Shown here: positions 1-9,045 of the stretch, piece after piece
How the letters are laid out: the number at the start of each line of letters is the position of its first letter
Position numbering within the stretch: the stretch's first letter is position 1
Translations under genes and position numbers: made by a program
Assembly (NCBI GenBank): GCA_963775275.1
Contig: CAVZII010000005.1
Coordinates: 1,860,001 to 1,924,000, forward strand
Length of the DNA: 64,000 bases
Source of the DNA: JANWHQ01 sp963775275
GTDB taxonomy: Bacteria > Pseudomonadota > Alphaproteobacteria > Caulobacterales > Caulobacteraceae
Direction of reading: 5' to 3'
The notes under the pieces: generated by a model
Seen by the model: the letters and a program-made list of their open reading frames with translations, nothing else
What the model was told of the DNA's origin: nothing
The model's database searches: none

Positions 1-1176
1 CCCGCCGGGGCTGGCGAAGAGCGCGCCCTCCTCGATGGTTATGCCGCCGCTGAAATTGCTGTCGCCGCCCAGGGGAGACAGGATCAGCTTGCCCGCGCCG
101 GTCTTCGTCAGTCCGCCCGTCCCGTCGATGGGCTCGAGCAGGCTCAGGAAGATGTCGACGTCGAAGGTTCCGCCGCCCGCGTCGAGGGTGACGGCCCTCG
201 AGGCGCTGAAGCCGGCGTCGGTCGCGTGAAGCGCGCCCCCGTCGAAGCTCAAGGTCCCGGCGGCGTCGCCGAGGTTGGCGTCGGCGCTGGCCGACAGGAC
301 CCCGCCGTTGACCGCCGTCCCACCCAGGTAGGAATTGGTTCCCGACAATGTGAGCGTCCCAGCGCCCACCTTCGTCAGGCCGCCGTAACCCGAGATCACC
401 CCTGAGACTTCGGTGGAGAGATCATTTGAGCCGACCGTCAGATCGGTCGCTTCATAGGCCCCCGAGCCCAGGTCGAAGCTTCCCGCGCCCTCGATCGAGC
501 CGGCTGAGTTGGCAGAGTCGGCGCTGTGGCTGAAATGGAAGACTCCGCCGGCGTTGGCGATCAGCCGCGCCGCGGCGGTGTCGGCCGAGCCGGTCACGTC
601 CACCCGCCCGCCGTCGTTGACGGTGAAGCTCGCCGAGCCGCCCGAGGCGCTATCCTGGAGGGCGGCGCTGGAGCCGTCGTCCACGGTGATGTCGGCCGAG
701 CCGGCGGTGGAGGCGTCGCGGAAGACGATCGCGCCCTGCTCGGCGGCATAGCTCACCGGCCCGGCGCCGAAGCTGGCGCTGGCGCTGCCGGTGAAGTCGA
801 TCTCAGAGGCGTCGCCTGCGCCGCCGCCCGCCGACAGCACGAAGCTCTGGATCGCCGCCGAGTTGTTCTGCACGCCCTGGCCGCTGATCGTCAGCGTGGG
901 CGCGGGGTCCGAAGGCGACAGGGCCAGGGTGTAGGCCGGCGCGTCCGCGGAGAAGACGATCGCCTGGACCTCGGTGGAGCTGTTGATTGAAACGTCCGTG
1001 TGGACCGTGTCCGGAAACAGCGCGCCCTGCGCCGCCGTGGGCGGCAAGTTCCCGACCCAGTTCGTAATGGTCTCCCACGGGGTATCGCCGCTGTCCCCCG
1101 TCCAGGTGCACAGGGCCGTGGTGCCAAGGAGGATGGCGCACAGGCCAAACCCTGGTCCTCTCGGAATGCCGTCCAC
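1..1176 (-). CDS. Autotransporter-like surface protein with beta-strand repeats (C-terminus outside window)
   Basis: An open frame runs leftwards off the window from a probable GTG start at 1176. Its first residues give a short hydrophobic stretch (FGLCAILLGTTALC) that could be a signal peptide. A low-complexity Gly/Ala/Ser/Asp/Thr-rich passenger follows with no stop codon. Two copies of the autotransporter-associated beta-strand repeat are visible, GGLTKVGAGTLTLSG and GGLTKTGAGKLILSP, each followed by a (Y/F)xGG(T/I) segment. In known proteins such repeats build an extracellular beta-helix carried by a C-terminal outer-membrane barrel, which would lie beyond base 1. The protein is therefore probably secreted or surface-displayed, possibly an adhesin. 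The start codon is uncertain (a TTG lies two codons upstream), and the passenger's function cannot be told. Confidence 0.7.
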   Translation of the reverse strand, partial: MDGIPRGPGFGLCAILLGTTALCTWTGDSGDTPWETITNWVGNLPPTAAQGALFPDTVHTDVSINSSTEVQAIVFSADAPAYTLALSPSDPAPTLTISGQGVQNNSAAIQSFVLSAGGGAGDASEIDFTGSASASFGAGPVSYAAEQGAIVFRDASTAGSADITVDDGSSAALQDSASGGSASFTVNDGGRVDVTGSADTAAARLIANAGGVFHFSHSADSANSAGSIEGAGSFDLGSGAYEATDLTVGSNDLSTEVSGVISGYGGLTKVGAGTLTLSGTNSYLGGTAVNGGVLSASADANLGDAAGTLSFDGGALHATDAGFSASRAVTLDAGGGTFDVDIFLSLLEPIDGTGGLTKTGAGKLILSPLGGDSNFSGGITIEEGALFASPGG

Positions 1177-1289
1177 GTGCAAGACCCCCGATCGGCCCGG
1201 CCCGGAACTTCGGGCGCATCGGGGGCAGGCCTAGCCGTTGAGGGGGGAGCGCGGCTGTGAAGCGGATCACTCCGCGAACGCTCTGGGAA

Positions 1290-2051
1290 TCAGGCGCCGG
1301 AGGCGACGGCGCTGAGCGCGGGGATGTCGGTCAGTACGATGAAGCCACGCTGGATCTCGATAAGGCCGCCATCGCGCCAACTCTGCAGCAGGCGGTTCAT
1401 GGTCTCGCGGGTTACGTTCATGTGATTGGCGAGCTCGCGCTGAGGCAGGGAGACGGTGAGCTTGCGGCCGCGGGGGGCATCCACGCCGAAGTGTTCGCCC
1501 AGGAACAACAGCCGCTTGGCCAGCCGCGCGGGCAGGCTCAGGAACACCGTGTCCTCCAGCTGATCCGAAACCCACCTCAGCCGTGCGGTCAACGCCACCA
1601 GCATGGCGCGCATCAGCGCAGGCCTGGACTCCAGGAAGGGGATCAACCGGCTGCGGTCGAAGACCAGCACGTGGACAGGATCGCAAGCCGTCGCGTCGGC
1701 TGTGCGCTGGCCGCCGTCCACGAGCGCGACCTCGCCGAAGACGCTGCCGGGGCCCAGGAGGTTGAGCACGATCTCGCGCCCTTCGCGCGAGCCGGAGGAG
1801 ATCTTCACCTGGCCGCGTTCGACCACATACAGACCGTGGCTCGCGTCGCCTTTCTGGAAGATCATCGCGCCCGGCGGATAGGACCTTGCCGCCGCCAGGG
1901 CGGCCAGTTCCTCGAGGTCGGTGGCCTCCAGCCCTTCGAACAGCGGCGTGAGGACGAGCAGGCCGGCATTGTGTGAAAGCGGCGCCTGGGGCGCGCTCAA
2001 GGCGGTAGTCTCCGCTCCCGAGTCGCTACAGCTTTCCGAAACCCTGTGCAC
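1290..2051 (-). CDS. CRP/FNR-family transcriptional regulator
   Basis: A 253-residue protein with the two-domain CRP/FNR layout. Residues of about 35-150 form a cyclic-nucleotide-binding-type barrel (PPGAMIFQKGD, then VFGEVALVDGGQRTADATA, close to the phosphate-binding cassette). Residues of about 180-245 form a winged helix with a recognition-helix stretch RELANHMNVTRETMNRLL. There is no FNR-like N-terminal cysteine cluster; the single early Cys does not make an Fe-S site. This argues for a ligand-responsive or constitutive CRP-like factor rather than an oxygen sensor. The frame opens with GTG, and the first 30 residues are poorly structured, so the true start may lie downstream. It is divergent from the aldo/keto reductase, with 191 bp between them that could hold both promoters. 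Confidence 0.88.
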   Translation of the reverse strand: MHRVSESCSDSGAETTALSAPQAPLSHNAGLLVLTPLFEGLEATDLEELAALAAARSYPPGAMIFQKGDASHGLYVVERGQVKISSGSREGREIVLNLLGPGSVFGEVALVDGGQRTADATACDPVHVLVFDRSRLIPFLESRPALMRAMLVALTARLRWVSDQLEDTVFLSLPARLAKRLLFLGEHFGVDAPRGRKLTVSLPQRELANHMNVTRETMNRLLQSWRDGGLIEIQRGFIVLTDIPALSAVASGA

Positions 2052-2242
2052 ACGCGGTGCTGCTCCCGTGCCTGGCCACGCTATACATGGCTTTGGGGAT
2101 CGGGGGGATGGAGTCTGCGCTCGATATCCGGCCCGGCCGGGAATGCCTTTGCCGCGGGACGCCTAGACGCGCGGTGGCGCACGTCGGCGCCGGGACGTGG
2201 ATGCGTCATGACGACGTCTGAGTATTCGCGAGGAGACGGACG

Positions 2243-3256
2243 ATGGAACGGCAGGCGCTCGGAAGGTCGGGCCTCCAGGTCGCCCCCTGGGCGCTTGGCG
2301 GCAATGTCTTCGGCTGGACGGCGGACGAGCGCACGGGGTTCGCCCTGCTCGACGCCTTCGTCGACCTCGGCTTCAACCTGATCGACACGGCCGACTTCTA
2401 CTCGGCCTGGATCCCCGGCCATGTGGGCGGCGAGTCCGAGAGCCTGATCGGCCGGTGGCTGGCCCAGGGGGGCGCCCGCAATCGCGGCGGGCGCCGTCAG
2501 AAGGTGGTCATCGCCACCAAGCTCGGGCTGCCCATGCCCGAAGGCGGGGGCCTGTCCCGCGCCTACATGCTGGGGGCGGTCGAGCGCTCGCTGAGGCGCC
2601 TGCAGACCGACGTCATCGACCTCTACCAGTCCCATGTCGACGACCCCTCGATCCCCCAGCAGGAGGTGCTCTCGACCTACGGCGAGCTGATCAAGGCCGG
2701 CAAGGTGAGGGCCATCGGCGCCTCCAACTTCACCGCCCCTCGGCTCGCCGAGGCGCTGGCGCTGGCCAGGACCGACAGCCTGCCGCGCTACGAGACGCTG
2801 CAGCCCTGGTACAACCTCTATGACCGGGACACCTTCGAGGGGCCGCTGGCCGATCTCGCCCACGCCGAGGGCTTGGGAGTGATCCCCTACTACGGCCTGG
2901 CGGCGGGCTTCCTCACCGGCAAGTACCGGACGAAGGCCGATCTGAAGGGCAGCCAGCGCGCCTACCGCGCCGCGGACATGCTCAATCCACGCGGCCTCAG
3001 GATCGTGGCGGCGCTCGACGAGCTGGGCCGCCGCACCGGCGCCACGCCGGCCCAGATCTCCCTGGCGTGGCTCCGCGCCAAGGGCTGCATCCCGATCGCC
3101 AGCGCCACCAGCCTCGAGCAGCTGAAGGAGCTGGCCAGGTCGGTGGAGGTGAAGCTCGACGCCGAGGCCCTGGCCACGCTGGACGCGGCCAGCGTGATCA
3201 ACCCGGGCGAAGAGCCCGTCCGCGGTCCCATGCCGAGCGCCCAGGCCACGAGCTGA
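2243..3256 (+). CDS. Aldo/keto reductase
   Basis: A 337-residue protein with the TIM-barrel aldo/keto reductase signature. It has the N-terminal GRSGLQVAPWALGGNVFGW strand, an IDTADFYS motif with the catalytic Asp and Tyr, the conserved Lys in VVIATKLG, and the YQSHVDD segment carrying the catalytic-site His. The C-terminal SLAWLRAKGCIPIASATS loop is where NADPH is normally held. Family members reduce aldehydes and ketones with NADPH in the cytoplasm; the substrate cannot be predicted. A GGAGA ribosome-binding sequence precedes the ATG. It ends just before a decayed copy of the 3' end of the gene found at 11409-13892. A diverged piece of a second aldo/keto reductase lies at 11338, so this gene once had a tandem or paralogous copy. 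Confidence 0.9.
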   Translation: MERQALGRSGLQVAPWALGGNVFGWTADERTGFALLDAFVDLGFNLIDTADFYSAWIPGHVGGESESLIGRWLAQGGARNRGGRRQKVVIATKLGLPMPEGGGLSRAYMLGAVERSLRRLQTDVIDLYQSHVDDPSIPQQEVLSTYGELIKAGKVRAIGASNFTAPRLAEALALARTDSLPRYETLQPWYNLYDRDTFEGPLADLAHAEGLGVIPYYGLAAGFLTGKYRTKADLKGSQRAYRAADMLNPRGLRIVAALDELGRRTGATPAQISLAWLRAKGCIPIASATSLEQLKELARSVEVKLDAEALATLDAASVINPGEEPVRGPMPSAQATS

Positions 3257-3277
3257 GGCGGTTCGGTTCGGGCGGCG

Positions 3278-3362
3278 TCAGGGCAGGGCCTCGACGGCGA
3301 TCCCTTCGGGCCACTCGCGCATGGTCAGGCTGAAGGGCGCGGTGTCGACCGGATCGCCCTTG
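3278..3362 (-). pseudogene. Relic of the 3' end of a HET-C-like gene (paralogue of 11409-13892)
   Basis: Read on the minus strand this stretch encodes GDPVDTAPFSLTMREWPEGI followed by AVEALP and a stop. It aligns residue by residue with the C-terminus of the 827-residue protein encoded at 11409-13892 (RDPVDTAPFVMTMREGPEGI, then AVDALQ and stop). About 28 codons remain. DNA identity is visibly high but not complete, so this is a diverged paralogue and not a recent copy. The sequence upstream is replaced by the biosynthetic island. Confidence 0.75.
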
Positions 3363-3391
3363 GACCAGCTACCCGCCTGCTCGAGCCGCAT

Positions 3392-6172
3392 CTACACTGT
3401 GAACTGTCTAAGAAGTCGGTCGAACAGGCCGCTTTGGACCATGGGCCGGATGATGGCGTGCCGTTCGCAGTCCGGCAGCGGGACCAGGGTGGCGGACGTT
3501 CCGGCCAGGTGCTCGGCCTGCAGACGGTCGTCCCAGTTGCTGTCGCCATAGGCGAGAAAGGTTCGCGGCGGGCGTGGCGCGCGCACGAAAGCCTCGCGCA
3601 GGTCCAGCGACGCCTCCGGAAACGCCGCTCGCATCTTCCGCGCGGTCGGCGCGTAGCGCAGGTAGGCGTTGAAGTCGGGATCGAGGTTCACCAGACCGGC
3701 CACGCACATCACCGCGTCGGCGCCCAGCGAGAGGCCATAGTCCAGGGCGCCGAACGCGCCCGCGGAATTGCCGAAGCAGAGCACCCGACGGCCGCCAAGC
3801 TCGGCGACGAGCTCGTCAAGCGCCTCCAGCGTGGAGACCCGGTCCGGAGCGATCGAGGCAAGACCTCCGAGATAGAGGCGGCGCGTCCAATCCCGCAGAT
3901 AGACGATGCTGGCGTCGAGCCGGCCCAGCCAGCGCTGCATCATGGGCAGCGGGAGGCCGACCTTGCCGCCCTTGCCGCAGAACGCGAGCAGGACGGTGTC
4001 GCTGTCGCGGCGCACGATCTGGATCTCCTCCGAGAGCTGATCGGTGAACGGCTCATCCCGCGGCTCGGCGGGCGGCATGTGGTCGAACAGCTCGCATATC
4101 GCCCTCGGCCATTCGGCGTCCGGGCCGGCGGCGTGCAGTCGCCGGAAAATGGGCTCGGCGATGTCCAGCTCGCCCCGGTCGATCAGGCTCATCGCCGACG
4201 CCTGCAGCCAGGCGTCGCTGCGCTCAGGCAGCTCGATGGGGTGTCCCGCTGCGAGGGCGCCGGCGACGTCGCACGCCAATGCGTCCACGTCGGCGGCCGA
4301 TGGTTTGGTCGTGTCGGGCGACGGGCCGGGTTGATGGACCCGGCGCGAGATCCAGCCGGCCAGGTCCCTGATGCTCGGGCTGTCCTGGAAGACGGACATG
4401 GGCAGCTTGACGTCAAAGGCCTGCTCCAGCTCGAGCACGAGGCTCACGGCCTGAAGGGAATCGCCCCCAAGCGACATCAGATTATCGTCGGGGGTGGCGC
4501 CCTTGACGTCGATGACGCGCTCGAACACGGCGGCCACGGTCGCGACCATGGGTTCGGCGGGCGGCCCCGGCTCGGCGTCCAGCCTGTCCAGGGCGGACCG
4601 ATCGAGCTTGAAATTGGGAAGGCGCGGCAGGGCCTGGACGAGCCTGATCGGCGTCGGCAGCATGTAGCGGGGCAGGCGGCGTGACATCATCGCCATCAGG
4701 TGGCGCGGCAGCAGGCCGGTCGTTCCCTCTTCCAGCTCCACGTAGGCGGCCACCGAGCGCGGCTGGCCCGAGGGGCGGCGGCGGACGACCAAGGCCGCAT
4801 CCCTCACGCCGGCGCAGGCCCTCAGAGCAACCTCGACCTCGTTCAGCTCGATGCGGTGGCCCCTGAGTTTGACCATCGCGTCCTTGCGCCCGACGAATTC
4901 CAGCAGTCCATCGGGACGGCGCAGGCCGACATCTCCCGTCGGGAAGCTCACTTCCCCGGGCAAGGCGGGACGCTCGCGGAAACGTTCGGCGGTGAGCCCT
5001 GGCTCGCGCCAGTAGCCCAGGGCCATGTGGGGACAGGCGACGAGGAACTCGCCGACTTCTCCGTCCTCGACCATCCGCCCTTTCGCGTCGACGACGGCAA
5101 GATCCACGCCCGGCATCACCCGCCCCACCGGCAACCGCGAACCGCTTGACCGCACGCCCTCGTCGACGAACCACTGCGCGTAGTTGGAGGAGACCTCGGT
5201 CGAGCCGATCGCCACGCCGAACAGAGTGGAGGGTGAGAACGCGCCGCGCACGGCGTCGAAGTCGCTCCACTCGACCACGTCGCCCATCAATCGGACCACG
5301 CGGACCGTATCCAGCCGCTCGCCAGGTCCCAGCGCCTCGACCACGCGGCGGAACAGCGTGGGGACGGACTGGTAGATGGTCACGCCCTGCGCCCGGATCT
5401 CCCGCACGATCCCCGTCGCCTGAAGCCTGCGCGGCGGCAGGATGTGGAGCGAAGCCCCGTTCAGCAGCGCGCCCAGGATGTTGCGGATGCCGCCGATGAC
5501 GCCCGAATAGTAGAGGCTCACCCGGTCCCGTTCGCTCAGGTGCAAGGTGTTGGTCGCCAGGAGGGTGTCGTTCAGGGCCGTGCGGTGATTGTGAAAGACC
5601 CCCTTGGGCGCGCCGGTCGAGCCGGACGTATAGAGGATGTAGGCGACGTCCTCCGGCCCTGGCCTCACGGCTCGCGCGGAGGCGGCCGGGACGTCCAGGG
5701 CCTCGATGTCCAGAACCGGAAGATCGGCCGCAAACAGCCCGCGCGCCTGGGCGGCCAGCGATCCGGCCGAGACCACCAGCGTCACGCCGGCGTGCTCTGC
5801 GATGAGTCGATTGCGCTCGACCGGATGGTCGGCGTCCAGCGGCACGGCGATCCGGCGCGCTGCGAGCACCCCGAACAGCGCCGCGGGAAAGCGGGCCTCG
5901 TTGGCCAGCAGGATGGCGACCGGCCCCGGGCGGCCGGCGGCCGTGACGGCGGCGGCGATCTCCCCCGCCATCGCGGCGAGCTGGCCGTACGACAACCGCC
6001 GGTCAGGGTCCTGGACCGCAAGCTTGTCTGCAAGGCGCGCGGCGATGGCGTCGAACCGATCGCTGACCGAGCCCTCCAGAGCCGACTGCGGAAACGGCTC
6101 GAATGGCCAGTCCAACGGACCGCCCAGATCGATCGGCGGCGACTCCGCCCGAAGGGTGGTCTTGGACATCAT
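3392..6172 (-). CDS. NRPS-like protein: adenylation - carrier - TPR-like linker - alpha/beta-hydrolase
   Basis: A 926-residue protein with no condensation domain. Residues of about 30-530 are an adenylation domain: A3 core YTSGSTGAPKG at 181-191, A7 PTGDVGLRRPDG near 411, A8 VGRKDAMVKLRGHRIELNE near 427, and the A10 lysine in NFKLD near 522. Residues of about 540-612 are a peptidyl carrier with the phosphopantetheine serine in LGGDSL (Ser572). A short TPR-like helical segment (about 655-700) leads to an alpha/beta-hydrolase-like domain with GNSAG at 801-805 (candidate nucleophile Ser803) and a late His906. The chemistry would be activation of an amino or carboxylic acid, loading on the carrier, then hydrolysis or transfer. 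It is the last gene of a three-gene operon, 36 bp after its sister. The sister carries the same parts in the order hydrolase-A-T. Substrate and product are unknown. Confidence 0.88.
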   Translation of the reverse strand: MMSKTTLRAESPPIDLGGPLDWPFEPFPQSALEGSVSDRFDAIAARLADKLAVQDPDRRLSYGQLAAMAGEIAAAVTAAGRPGPVAILLANEARFPAALFGVLAARRIAVPLDADHPVERNRLIAEHAGVTLVVSAGSLAAQARGLFAADLPVLDIEALDVPAASARAVRPGPEDVAYILYTSGSTGAPKGVFHNHRTALNDTLLATNTLHLSERDRVSLYYSGVIGGIRNILGALLNGASLHILPPRRLQATGIVREIRAQGVTIYQSVPTLFRRVVEALGPGERLDTVRVVRLMGDVVEWSDFDAVRGAFSPSTLFGVAIGSTEVSSNYAQWFVDEGVRSSGSRLPVGRVMPGVDLAVVDAKGRMVEDGEVGEFLVACPHMALGYWREPGLTAERFRERPALPGEVSFPTGDVGLRRPDGLLEFVGRKDAMVKLRGHRIELNEVEVALRACAGVRDAALVVRRRPSGQPRSVAAYVELEEGTTGLLPRHLMAMMSRRLPRYMLPTPIRLVQALPRLPNFKLDRSALDRLDAEPGPPAEPMVATVAAVFERVIDVKGATPDDNLMSLGGDSLQAVSLVLELEQAFDVKLPMSVFQDSPSIRDLAGWISRRVHQPGPSPDTTKPSAADVDALACDVAGALAAGHPIELPERSDAWLQASAMSLIDRGELDIAEPIFRRLHAAGPDAEWPRAICELFDHMPPAEPRDEPFTDQLSEEIQIVRRDSDTVLLAFCGKGGKVGLPLPMMQRWLGRLDASIVYLRDWTRRLYLGGLASIAPDRVSTLEALDELVAELGGRRVLCFGNSAGAFGALDYGLSLGADAVMCVAGLVNLDPDFNAYLRYAPTARKMRAAFPEASLDLREAFVRAPRPPRTFLAYGDSNWDDRLQAEHLAGTSATLVPLPDCERHAIIRPMVQSGLFDRLLRQFTV

Positions 6173-6208
6173 GCATTCACGGCCGGCGGGCCACGTCTGG
6201 AACTGGAC

Positions 6209-9043
6209 TCACTGCGTCGGCTCCCTCGGCCTGGCGCGCCGGGCGCCGAGCTGTTCGGCGAGCTCGGCGATCGTCTGGTCTTCGCGCAACTCGGACGGGC
6301 GGATGCGAGCGCCAAGCCGGGCGCTCAGCTCCAGAGCGAGACTTACCGCGTCCAACGAGTCGCCGCCCAGAGACAGCAGGCTGTCTTCCGGAGTCGCGCC
6401 TTCGACATCCAGAGCGCGCTCGAAGACCGAGATCACGGTCTGGAGCCCGGGATCGTCGTTCAAGGCGATGCGCTGCGGCTCCGCCCGCGCTTCCAGAGCC
6501 TCCAGCTTGTCGACGTCGATCTTGAAGTTCGCCAGCCACGGCAGGGTCGCCACCACCACGATGGTCGCGGGAATCATATGGGCGGGCAACCGCGACGCCA
6601 GCATCGCAATCAAGTGGCGGGGCAACAGCCCCGTCGCGTCCGGCTGGCGCTCAACATACGCAGCTAGGGCCCTGGCCGCGCCGCTGGCGTCGTTCACCGG
6701 CACAACCGCCGCGTCCCGAACGCCCGGGCAGGTCCGCAGGACATTCTCGATCTCACCGGTCTCGACGCGATAGCCGCGCAGCTTGATCTGCCGGTCCTTA
6801 CGCCCGACGAACTCCAGCATCCCGTCAGCACGAAAACGAGCGAGGTCTCCGGTCCGATAGGTCCGCGTGTCCGGATCGACGGGATCAGAGGTGAATGCGC
6901 TCGAGGTGAGCAGGGGCTCGCGCCAATAACCCAATGCCAGGCGCCTGCCGCTGACGACCAGTTCGCCGACCTCGCCGGGAGCGGCCGGAACGCCGTCCTC
7001 GTCCATCAGGCGCACCGTCCGGTCCGCCACAGGCCGCCCCACCGGCAAAGGGCGGCCGTCGTCCCGTACGACGGGGTCGATGGACCATTCCGCATAAAGA
7101 GGGCACTCCGTCGCGCCGAGATGGGTGCGAAACGCGGACCCAGGGCGCGTCGTGCGGCGGAACAGCTCGAAGTCCGCCCAGTCCACCCGATCGCCGCCCA
7201 GGAACGCCAGCCTCAGGCTTTCCAGTCGCTCACCGGGCGCCAGGGCGTTGGCCACACGGCGGAAGAGGGCCGCCGAGCCGCGAAAGACGGTGATCCGCTG
7301 GGTCCTCAATGCGCTCGCCAGCGCATCGGCCCCAAGCTCGATGGGAGCCAGCACGTGCAGGGAGCCGCCCGTGGACAAGGCGCCCAAGCAGATCGTCAGG
7401 CCCGCGATCACGGCCGGTGGATAGACGAGGGCGGAGCGGTCGGCGGGCCCCAGCTCCAGGGCGTTCACAGACTGGGCGATGTCACGCCGGAGGCCAGCGT
7501 GGTCCTGGTAGACGCCTTTCGGCGTTCCGGTCGAGCCGGACGTGTAGAGAACGTACGCCACGGCGCCCGGGTCGGGCGCGGGCCGAGGCGCCGCCGACGT
7601 CGCAGGCGGCAGCTGGTCCATCAGGATCAACTCGACAGTCTCGCCGAACAGGCGGCGGGCGTCCTTGGCCCGAAGGCAAATTGCGGCCGCGGCCTTTGCG
7701 TGCGCGGCAATCAGCCGATTGCGCTCGGCCGGGTGGGAGGGGTCCAGCGGCAACACGGCCCTGCCGGCCTTCATGACGCCAATCAAGGCGGCGACCAGCC
7801 TCGCGTCATTGGGCATGACCAGGGCGACGGGTCCGTCCCGCTCAGCGTCGATGGCGGCGACCGCGGCCGCGACGCGATCCGAAAGGGCCGCCAGCTTTCG
7901 ATAAGTCAGGCTGCGGGTCGCATCCCAAAGGGCGAGCCTGTCTCCATGCTGCGCGACCATGGAGTCGAAGCGATCCAGCACGGTCGCGCCCTGGTCTGGG
8001 TCCCACGGACAGAAGAGGTGGAGGTCCGTGGTGACCGGTGGTCCAGGCGAGGCCGTCTCCGTCGTGCAGCGCGCCGGCTCCGCGTTCGTGAACAGGCGTT
8101 CCAACACCCAATCCAGCTCGCCGCGTTCCGCCAGCTGGGCCACGACGCCGTGGCCCTTGTAGGCGGGAACTTCGTGGACCTCCGCACCGGGCAGCTTCGC
8201 CAATGTCTCGGCCTGGAGCCTGTCGTTCCAGGCGCCCTGCCCGTAGACGAGCAGGACGCGCGGCGGATCGGGCGCCGTCGCGTAGACCTCGGCAAGGTCG
8301 AGGCATTCCGACGGAAACGCCTCGCGCAGCTCACGCGCGAGGCGGCCGTGACCAAGAGGCGTTGCGAATTCCGGCTCCAGGCTCCCCGGACCAGCCATCA
8401 ACGCCACCGCCTCAGCCCCCAGCGCCAACCCGTAGCGGAGCGCCCCGTATCCCCCGACCGAGTTGCCCAGGCAGACCAGGCGCGTCGCGCCGAGATCGGC
8501 GATGACCCGTTTCAGCGCCTCGATCGTGCCGTCGAAGTCTTCGCCGAGCGACGAGACCCCGCCCATGTAGCCGAGCGCCTTGAAGTCCCGCAGATAGACC
8601 ACGCTGGCCGGCGCCTGCGCCAGCCAGCAGTGGGCCAGGGTCAGTGGCAGACCAAGCCTGTGCCGAGCGCCGCACATAGCCAAGGCGACGACCGGCGCGC
8701 CTGGCTTGGCCACGATCTGGACGTCCTTTGAAAGGTCGTCCCGAAAACGCGGCAGGCTGGCGTCGGGGCGAGGCGCCGCGGCGAACACCCTGCAGATGGT
8801 TGCTGCCCACCTGAGCTGAGGATCGACCTCGTGCAAGTGCTGCGCGAGGCGCTCGGCCGCGTCCAACTCGCCGGCGTTGATGAGTAGCTCTCCCGCCTCG
8901 ATCCAATCTGCGCTGTCGGTCTCACCCGATTTCGGCGATGTCCCAGCAAGGAACCACTTCGCGATTTCCGAGGACCGATGGCCAAACTCGATCGGAGCCG
9001 TTGCGCTGCCAGGGCGGCAGGAATTGGCGGAGGGTGACGTCAT
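6209..9043 (-). CDS. NRPS-like protein: TPR-like - alpha/beta-hydrolase - adenylation - carrier
   Basis: I place the start at the ATG at 9043, which gives 944 residues. The frame stays open upstream, but that extension lies inside the preceding gene and looks non-coding. Residues of about 45-90 are a TPR-like helical pair (AGELLINAGELDAAERLAQH). Residues of about 105-320 are an alpha/beta-hydrolase-like domain with GNSVG at 193-197 (Ser195) and His298. Residues of about 345-850 are an adenylation domain (YTSGSTGTPKG at 500-510, YRTGDLARFRADG near 729, VGRKDRQIKLRGYRVE near 746, A10 lysine in NFKID near 841). The C-terminus is a carrier with LGGDSL (Ser896). Its modules match those of the 926-residue protein but in permuted order. 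The ATG lies 2 bp after the stop of the upstream GT-sulfotransferase, indicating translational coupling. Confidence 0.88.
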   Translation of the reverse strand: MTSPSANSCRPGSATAPIEFGHRSSEIAKWFLAGTSPKSGETDSADWIEAGELLINAGELDAAERLAQHLHEVDPQLRWAATICRVFAAAPRPDASLPRFRDDLSKDVQIVAKPGAPVVALAMCGARHRLGLPLTLAHCWLAQAPASVVYLRDFKALGYMGGVSSLGEDFDGTIEALKRVIADLGATRLVCLGNSVGGYGALRYGLALGAEAVALMAGPGSLEPEFATPLGHGRLARELREAFPSECLDLAEVYATAPDPPRVLLVYGQGAWNDRLQAETLAKLPGAEVHEVPAYKGHGVVAQLAERGELDWVLERLFTNAEPARCTTETASPGPPVTTDLHLFCPWDPDQGATVLDRFDSMVAQHGDRLALWDATRSLTYRKLAALSDRVAAAVAAIDAERDGPVALVMPNDARLVAALIGVMKAGRAVLPLDPSHPAERNRLIAAHAKAAAAICLRAKDARRLFGETVELILMDQLPPATSAAPRPAPDPGAVAYVLYTSGSTGTPKGVYQDHAGLRRDIAQSVNALELGPADRSALVYPPAVIAGLTICLGALSTGGSLHVLAPIELGADALASALRTQRITVFRGSAALFRRVANALAPGERLESLRLAFLGGDRVDWADFELFRRTTRPGSAFRTHLGATECPLYAEWSIDPVVRDDGRPLPVGRPVADRTVRLMDEDGVPAAPGEVGELVVSGRRLALGYWREPLLTSSAFTSDPVDPDTRTYRTGDLARFRADGMLEFVGRKDRQIKLRGYRVETGEIENVLRTCPGVRDAAVVPVNDASGAARALAAYVERQPDATGLLPRHLIAMLASRLPAHMIPATIVVVATLPWLANFKIDVDKLEALEARAEPQRIALNDDPGLQTVISVFERALDVEGATPEDSLLSLGGDSLDAVSLALELSARLGARIRPSELREDQTIAELAEQLGARRARPREPTQ

Positions 9044-9045
9044 GA

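Noticed and set aside
5444..8731. Long plus-strand open frames across the NRPS-like genes
   Set aside because: Shadows of the minus-strand adenylation-domain genes; no domain motifs and no start signals.
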